DNA of 64,000 nucleotides, taken from positions 62,001 to 126,000 of the forward strand of contig JAGYXB010001001.1 of the NCBI GenBank assembly GCA_022495005.1, given 5' to 3'. Positions 58,574 through 64,000 of the stretch are shown here, piece by piece (within the stretch, counting starts at the first letter, position 1; the number at the start of each line of letters is the position of its first letter). The notes beneath the pieces were generated by a model. The model saw nothing but the letters and a program-made list of their open reading frames with translations. It was not told the origin of the DNA and did no database searches. Made by a program: the position numbers and the translations under genes. This DNA comes from Rhyacophila brunnea. Taxonomy: Eukaryota; Arthropoda; Insecta; Trichoptera; Rhyacophilidae.

Positions 58574-59584
58574 TTTTGCCAATCGCCAGTTTTTAGGCAA
58601 GAAAAAAGCCTATACAAATATCTTCTTGAAATAATTTATATCGGCGACGATTCCACAAGTGCTTGGATTTTTATTTCTTTAAAATTTGTATCTCCGAACG
58701 TTTTTGCAAGAAGGTCTCGCCACATGATAATATAGCGTTCAAATAATAGCATTACAGTGTTTTACAATTATTTGCTTTTGTATACGTACATATATTATAA
58801 TATATAACTAACTGCTAGACAGACGAAGAAATAAAACGGCTTAATAACCTCTGAAGAATTTTTTTCGTACAGTTTTAAATGAAAATAGCTTTTGGGGTTC
58901 TATTTTTGAATGTCGCGTGTCGTATAGAGTTGTTTTTTTGGAAAAAAAAATATACAATCTACTTGACCCGTTGAAATGAGAACCAAATTAGCGGTAACGA
59001 ATTTTTACGTGCAATTTTGTAGATTAACAGTTTGTTTTTTACTTTCTTGCGTGTAAAATGCTAGCAAACAGTAGTGAGTACGATTGGGGTTGTGTAAACG
59101 GAAATAATAATTTCCGTAAAAAGTATTTTATGCTTGTAAAACAGATAGTACATAAAGTATTTTTCTATGATATTTTTCTATGCAGCTCCACTGCGAGATT
59201 TTTAAGAAACTTAATATTAAATTAATATTAATTATCAACGTAGGATACTTGCTGTGATTTGAATATATTTTCTAATGAACTTTTTGTACTTTTCCATGTG
59301 AATCGTTTATTGCACCATGCAAACACACCAATGGTAAACGTAGCCAGTTACATGTGTTGTATAATAGTTTCAAATGGAAAAATATTAAACTTTATTCAAT
59401 TACTTAGGATTTTAATTAATACTCATTATGACTTAACAAAACATTTTATTGATTTTTTTTAAATTTCAAATATTGTTTGAAAAATAACGAACAATTGAAA
59501 TGTATCCACCAGAATGATGAATGGTTTGAATTTACAGCGAATTTAAAAGGTTACATCAGTATATTACTTATTTATCGATCCGTC
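58574..59584. other. Unassigned AT-rich sequence
   Basis: No gene or repeat recognised. Confidence 0.3.
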
Positions 59585-59880
59585 TATTTATTTAAAAAAT
59601 ACACATTGAGCACATAACAAATTATTAATTCAAGACGTTCACAAAATCAAATCATTTGAGAAAAAATCAAACCAAAAAGAATTAAAAAAAAAAACAATAA
59701 TCCAATAAAATATAAATTAAACAATTTAAAAACAAAATAGTTTTTGCATCGTTAAAAATGTCTACATCTATAGGGAGTGCATTGACCAACCGCACATCCC
59801 TCGCTGGTGAGCCTGACATGAGGAAATAGTTTTCACCGAAAATAGGAAATGGTTGCGACCATAAAGCCGTAATGATATAA
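59585..59880 (-). pseudogene. LINE reverse-transcriptase end and 3' UTR, decayed
   Basis: Minus strand reads LMSGSPARDVRLVNALPIDV then DIFNDAKTILF, corresponding to the LPRCRTNL...DIDIF region of the LINE at 41397-41939. The 3' UTR words ACATAACAAATTATTAATTC and GACGTTCACA are shared with 41180-41240. It is more diverged, so it is an older insertion of a related LINE. Confidence 0.65.
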
Positions 59881-59928
59881 TGCAGTAATCATAAAGTAAA
59901 CCAAAAAAAAATATAATAAATCTTATAA

Positions 59929-60225
59929 TTGTCTGTGGTGAATGAAAATCCAGTAACTATTTTCGAGAGAAAGGTCCTGCAAAAATATATGGTTGACGAA
60001 GCGTTCCGTAATAGATGCTTAGGTTATTTATACAATAATGAAAACTTCACATGGCAAATCTCAATCGGACGACTTTTGTGGGCAGGACATGTGCAGCACA
60101 TGAATGAATGATGTTGGAAACCCGAGGCTGATGTATCAGCGTCGATGCTAGGTGCAATCGTCCAGATAGGGATCATCTAATCGAAGAAGCCTTGGGTTAT
60201 AAAGCCAAATATCATGATGATCAGA
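59929..60225 (+). pseudogene. LINE endonuclease/RT C-terminal remnant
   Basis: TIFERKVLQKYMVDEAFRNR, ELY-like LGYLYNNENF, then SIGRLLWAGHVQHMNE, and after a stop a decayed end with LIEEALGYKAKYHDDQ. The order FERKvLr.I..., (E/D)LY.LY.E.(D/N), I(G)RL.W.GHv.RM.E is the standard C-terminus of an insect endonuclease-reverse transcriptase LINE. Different family from the 53.1-kb remnant. A T-rich run follows at 60230. Confidence 0.75.
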
Positions 60226-60980
60226 TTTTTTTTTTAATCCTTACGTTTTTCTTTTATATTCTATTGTCATTTTTTCATTGTGCTCTGAAGTAGTGTCCCC
60301 GTATTGCGTTTAATTTTTCTTTCTCTTTTTTCATCTTGGTAAAATGATAATGAAAAAAAAATCTAGGAGATAAATATATTCGTATTGTCGAATATTTCTT
60401 TCGGCGCTCAGTGTGAATAAACAAAGAAAATCGTCTTTGATAATTTTTCTCGTGCTTTAAAGTAATATGAAAACGGTACCAACCTATATTATAATATTCT
60501 CTGCTAGCCTTCAAACGGGAGTTTCTTCTTTTGTTTGCAAAAAGAAGTGCGTACAATTTTTATAATAATTTAAATAATAATTTTCCGAATTTACTAACAA
60601 TCTTAGTAGGAATGGGTATTGAAACCTTCCAGTCGTCCAATTTCCTTCCCGGCAAAGGCCTACAGTATACGTGAATTTATTTTAAGGGGTTGGTTATTTA
60701 TTTAACAACAAAAATCAACGTCACGTGGACGGGTTATTAAGTTAAATTTTTTTTTAAACGAATGTTTGTTCTTCCCCTTCTTATGCTCGCTCAACAAAAA
60801 GCGAGAGAATTTCGCTGGAGTGGGGGAAGAAAAAACATTCTCTCGCTTGGTCTTAATGTGGCTTTAAACTTCTTTTAGTTGATTAGTGAAATTATAAGTT
60901 CTTCAGATAAATTTCGGTTAGGTATAATAAATAATTCGATTGAATCATAGATGGATCGATCACTTTAAGGCTGAGGTACT
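60226..60980. other. Unassigned sequence
   Basis: Inverted GCTCGCTCAAC/AAAGCGAGAGAATTT and TTCTCTCGCTTGG (60785-60850) form a possible hairpin around AAGCGAGAGAA. No gene recognised. Confidence 0.3.
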
Positions 60981-60983
60981 TAC

Positions 60984-61131
60984 CCGGAATATGAAAAATG
61001 TGAGCTAGTGACGCACGCCGCCGTTGTGGGGGCGCTCCCATGAGGAGTAGTGCCTCCCAGCCGCTCGGTCTGATCCTAGTAGTCAATGTACCACCGGTTA
61101 GATGATTACGACCCTCGACAAAGCAGAACAA
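60984..61131 (-). other. Exon-like block, minus strand, with splice donor
   Basis: A GC-richer 148-bp stretch is open on the minus strand (FCFVEGRNHLTGGTLTTRIR, PSGWEALLLMGAPPQRRRAS, LAHIFHIPG) and ends at a consensus donor, CCGG|GTAAGTACC, at 60984/60983. A polypyrimidine-like stretch lies upstream near 61140. I do not recognise the protein. It could be an exon of a gene on the opposite strand inside the intron, a non-coding RNA exon, or part of an unknown repeat. Confidence 0.3.
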
Positions 61132-61140
61132 TATTTAATA

Positions 61141-62040
61141 TATGTAGAAGTCCCGCAGTTTGCTCTGGCAGGTACCACCACTTCTCAGGGTGAACTGTGG
61201 AAGAGATAAGTCGGTCACAGACCATGTACATATAGGTAATAAGATAATAGGATTAAATTTTGACTAAATATAATATGCTTAGGTAAAGGGTTAATTAAGA
61301 TAGATTAAATATAAAATATGATTTGGTTGTAAGATAATTGGTAATGTATAATTGTAATATAATGGTTAATGAAATGTAATATGCAATGGGTTAGCGAAAT
61401 AATAAAGTGGGACATATGGACGGGCGTTAATAGTATATGGTAATTAATGTAATGAAGGTAATATTAATATTAATCATATTATGTACATCGATATCACTAT
61501 ATGTTTGGTTGATAGACTGACATCCGTCAACCTTATATAAATGTGTAGCATATGGCGGTATCGGTGTGAATAGGTAAGAAATACGACTACCCCTAACGGA
61601 ATAAAAAGGCAAGATTCTAAAATCCGATATCAGTCTGCTTGTGGATTCCGTACTTTTTTTTCTCAAGTACACAGTCACAAGGGTGAGAGTTTATATTATT
61701 TAGAGTATAGAATATTTAAAATTAATAAGTTCAACATTTTGATAATTCAGAAATGTTAGAATGCAGTAGTTCTTCAGGAATTCACAAAAATGTAAAAAAT
61801 ACTTAAAGGTGGACTTGGCTGATTTTGAAATCTAGCGACACATTTGAGGATGCCTTATTATAATGTCATGTTAGTTTAGTATTCTAACAATTAACGATAT
61901 CATATACTTAATAGTAAACACGTAAGAGCCATTGATAATAATATATTCTAATAACCCTTATCAATGTGCATTTAAATGTTAGTTATCTTTATTTTTCATG
62001 TACCTAGCAAAACGAGTCAATACAGTATAAAATTATCTCC
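61141..62040. other. Unassigned sequence
   Basis: 61141-61215 is moderately GC-rich; the remainder is AT-rich with no features identified. Confidence 0.25.
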
Positions 62041-62048
62041 ATAATATT

Positions 62049-62301
62049 GTCACTGTTTTGGCAGAAGACACTAATTCGAAAAAAATACATATTGAGTTAG
62101 TTATACCAAAATGTTCCTTATGTCAAAATTTACCGTCTGGAAACCTTCTTAATAAATTAACAGTCTTTATTTTAAAGTCATCCTTTTTACGATTATTTAA
62201 TAAACTCACATGATAGACCATTTCAAACATTTTAACAACTTCAAAGTCAAATTACTGAAAACTAGTATTCTCCAGTTAGTGTGTTCTGCCAGAACAGAGA
62301 C
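62049..62301. mobile_element. 253-bp MITE, inverted copy of the 8.74-kb element
   Basis: Left end GTCACTGTTTTGGCAGAAGA, right end, inverted, GTCTCTGTTCTGGCAGAACA. Almost every internal block of 8744-8995 is present inverted. ATATT flanks on both sides suggest a short duplication. No tandem duplication here, so this shows the ancestral unit. Confidence 0.9.
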
Positions 62302-63288
62302 GATATTTGCAATACATATATCGACGTTCAAAAACATTCGAATAAATCTTTCTATTTCTTCATAGGTACTTATACCTTTGAATGACACATTTAATGTGAA
62401 ATAGTACCCATCTAAATACCGCCTTAAAAAGTTTCTTTTCTTTCGATCACGTTTATTATCATTTGTTTTCCATTAAATAATTACGTGCTGATTCAAAGAA
62501 TACTTGGGTTTCACCCGACGACAATCTCTTGTTACGCCAGAGCCTTACAATTAAATAAATTATCCGGTAATTCGAATCCGGCCCTTATGACGCAAAGGCC
62601 TCGAGGACTTTGCCAAGAGGGAAAAAACAGCCTGACAAATAAAGGCCATACTGTCATTATCTGCGCGTCCGGTGACTGAAAAGGCTAACATGACAGCTTG
62701 TGTACTTTCTATTTGAATAAAAGCTTCTTTAAGGTCACTAAAAAGCTTTGAAGAGGTTCGTTGCGATACTATGTAATTTTTTAAGCATATTTTTATTATA
62801 TTCATTATAACATACCTTGTCGCGTAGACAGGGATGGCGAATATTAATATATATAATAATAATATAATATTATGAAATATGAAATAATAATATGAAAGAA
62901 CAAAAATAAAAAATCAATATAAAATGTTTTTGCCAAAGAACAACTCATTGTTTACTTATTATATTATAGCAAGTGTACAGAAAAGTACAAATAATAAACA
63001 TTCTCGTATAGGGATAGAGCGTAAATGTATGAAATTGATACAAAAAAGCTTCTTGTATACCAGGGATGGCCAGTGCGTTGATCGCGGACATAATAATATA
63101 ATATTGTACTATTTCTTGTTCAAACGAGTTAGAACTACTCGATGTTCCAGCTCTTAAAATCCGCTAGTATCTCTTCTCTTACATATCATTATCAAGAAAT
63201 ACATTCATGCGAAAAACACAAGTGATGAGAACTTGGAAGAAATTCTACAGGAAAACATTAATAAAATAAATGTAAATTCCTATCCTTA
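62302..63288. other. Unassigned; GC-richer patch at 62540-62690
   Basis: Open frames on both strands across 62485-62805 have no recognisable domain. A TAATATATATAATAATAATA run is at 62850. Confidence 0.25.
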
Positions 63289-63608
63289 TAATTTGACGAG
63301 TCGATAGATAACACCGATATTGCACAACTATGCGTTTTTATTCGATTGGTTTTTAAAGACATGTTTGTTTCAGAAGAATTATTAACAGTTTTACGAATGG
63401 AGGAACGATCTAAAAGAGAAGATATATTTAATGCATTTAAGTCGTATATTAATCGTACTCGATTTCCTATTCATAAACTAGTATCGGTAACGACTGATGG
63501 AGATTCTACGATGGTTGGGAATCATGTTGGGTTTATTAATTTACGTACAAATGAGGAAAAAATAGCCACTTTTATTAGTTATCATTGCATTATACAACAG
63601 CAGGCATG
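63289..63608 (+). pseudogene. hAT transposase fragment (ZBED5/GTF2IRD2-like group)
   Basis: Continuous frame: DESIDNTDIAQLCVFIR, then SEELLTVLRMEERSKREDIF, HKLVSVTTDGDSTMVGNHVG, and FISYHCIIQQ. The blocks DEStD.td.AQL.iFvR, EELL..l.(L).(T/S)...DIF, hKLvsVTtDGa..M.g...G and FiSyHCIIHQ.aL belong to the catalytic core of the hAT lineage that also gave rise to vertebrate ZBED5/GTF2IRD2 genes; the D of DES and TTDG are in the expected catalytic positions. The frame breaks at the HQQ/AL position where another MITE is inserted, and there is no N-terminal zinc finger or C-terminal dimerisation part. Confidence 0.85.
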
Positions 63609-63870
63609 GCTTTCACAAGGGGGGGGGGGTCTGACAGGGCTCTAGCCTGAGGGGAGCCCGGCGTAGTAAGTAAGTAAGAAAAACACAAACCACACATTTG
63701 CTCGAATCGATATTTAAATTTTAAAATACATGGCTGTGCGATGCAATTTGGTGTGATATGATTATTGATGTAATTAAAATGATAATTCATATTGTATAGA
63801 ATTTATTTTAAGTATGTTTCCTGGCGAAGGGTTGCATATTACTTGGCTACTACAAAATTTCTAATATTCG
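63609..63870. mobile_element. MITE of the CATGGCCCCCACAA family, inserted in the hAT frame
   Basis: CATGGCTTTCACAAGGGGGG is followed by TGACAGGGCTCTAGCCTGAG, CGATGCAATTTGGTGTGATA and GAAGGGTTGCATATTACTTG, which match the inverse of 37326 back to about 36990. The far end is not resolved before the window edge. Confidence 0.7.
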
Positions 63871-64000
63871 ATATACATGTAAATTGTGTATCTATGTCGA
63901 AATTACATAAGTATTTCAATTATAAAAAATGGGTTTTTATTGTTCTCGCATGATATAATTACAAGTGATATCAGTCGATCGCCATAAATAAATTTTTCAA

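Larger units (their letters stand above)
18819..64000 (+). other. Sema1a: Inferred first coding intron of Sema1a (continues past the window)
   Basis: From the donor at 18819 to the right edge no further semaphorin coding sequence is visible. Long first introns are usual in guidance-receptor genes. The interval is filled with transposon remnants listed separately. This is inference; an unrelated gene could begin within it (see 60984-61131). Confidence 0.45.

Noticed and set aside
60976..61100. U1 snRNA-like ACTTACC near a GC-rich block
   Set aside because: The rest does not match U1, and the word is better read as a minus-strand splice donor.
1..64000. CRISPR array, operons or bacterial insertion sequences
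   Set aside because: No regularly spaced repeats with unique spacers, no Shine-Dalgarno-linked genes; the sequence is eukaryotic.

Overview
The window is AT-rich nuclear DNA of an insect. The repeat landscape (tRNA-derived SINEs, Helitron, hAT, pogo-like and LINE remnants), the frequent GTAGGTACC-type words and a LINE with a (TGATT)n tail look lepidopteran-like, but similar features occur in other insects (e.g. Hemiptera), so I do not commit to an order. There is no prokaryotic organisation: no operons, no CRISPR, no rRNA. Almost every open frame longer than 60 codons is chance.

Only one host gene is supported: an isolated signal-peptide exon at about 18.69-18.82 kb on the + strand. Its end (WQEN.RPKMFVELG, followed by a splice donor) matches the start of class 1 transmembrane semaphorins (Sema-1a / fasciclin IV). 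A GC- and CpG-rich block at 17.20-17.52 kb lies 1.2 kb upstream and is the best candidate for its promoter or 5' untranslated exon. No further semaphorin exon was seen, so if the call is right the remaining ~45 kb is its first coding intron. A weaker exon-like block on the minus strand lies at 60.98-61.13 kb.

The rest is a layered graveyard of mobile DNA. 0-17 kb: a Helitron with a broken N-terminal reading frame (1.7-3.1 kb), several MITEs with terminal inverted repeats (3.7-4.2, 8.4-9.0, 9.8-10.0, 11.2-11.5, 14.7-15.7, 15.9-16.6 kb) and a 155-bp near-perfect palindrome (12.6 kb). 19.5-21.7 kb: the most complete element, a 2.2-kb DNA transposon with matching termini, a TATA target duplication, subterminal repeats and a decayed transposase bearing the SDNCAGQNKN motif. 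27-45 kb: a MITE family with CTATTCTATA termini, hAT MITEs with 8-bp duplications, a Helitron 3' end, a nested hAT insertion and a 5'-truncated LINE. 42.1-42.8 and 51.4-52.2 kb: two opposed copies of a DNA element encoding a cysteine-rich CXC-like tail. 50-64 kb: hAT elements, two groups of SINEs, three decayed LINE ends and an hAT transposase fragment interrupted by another MITE.

These pieces do not form a pathway. What the window shows is a long developmental-gene intron that has accumulated several families of transposons, many of them nested, and it is a good place to define those families because several insertions still keep their target-site duplications.
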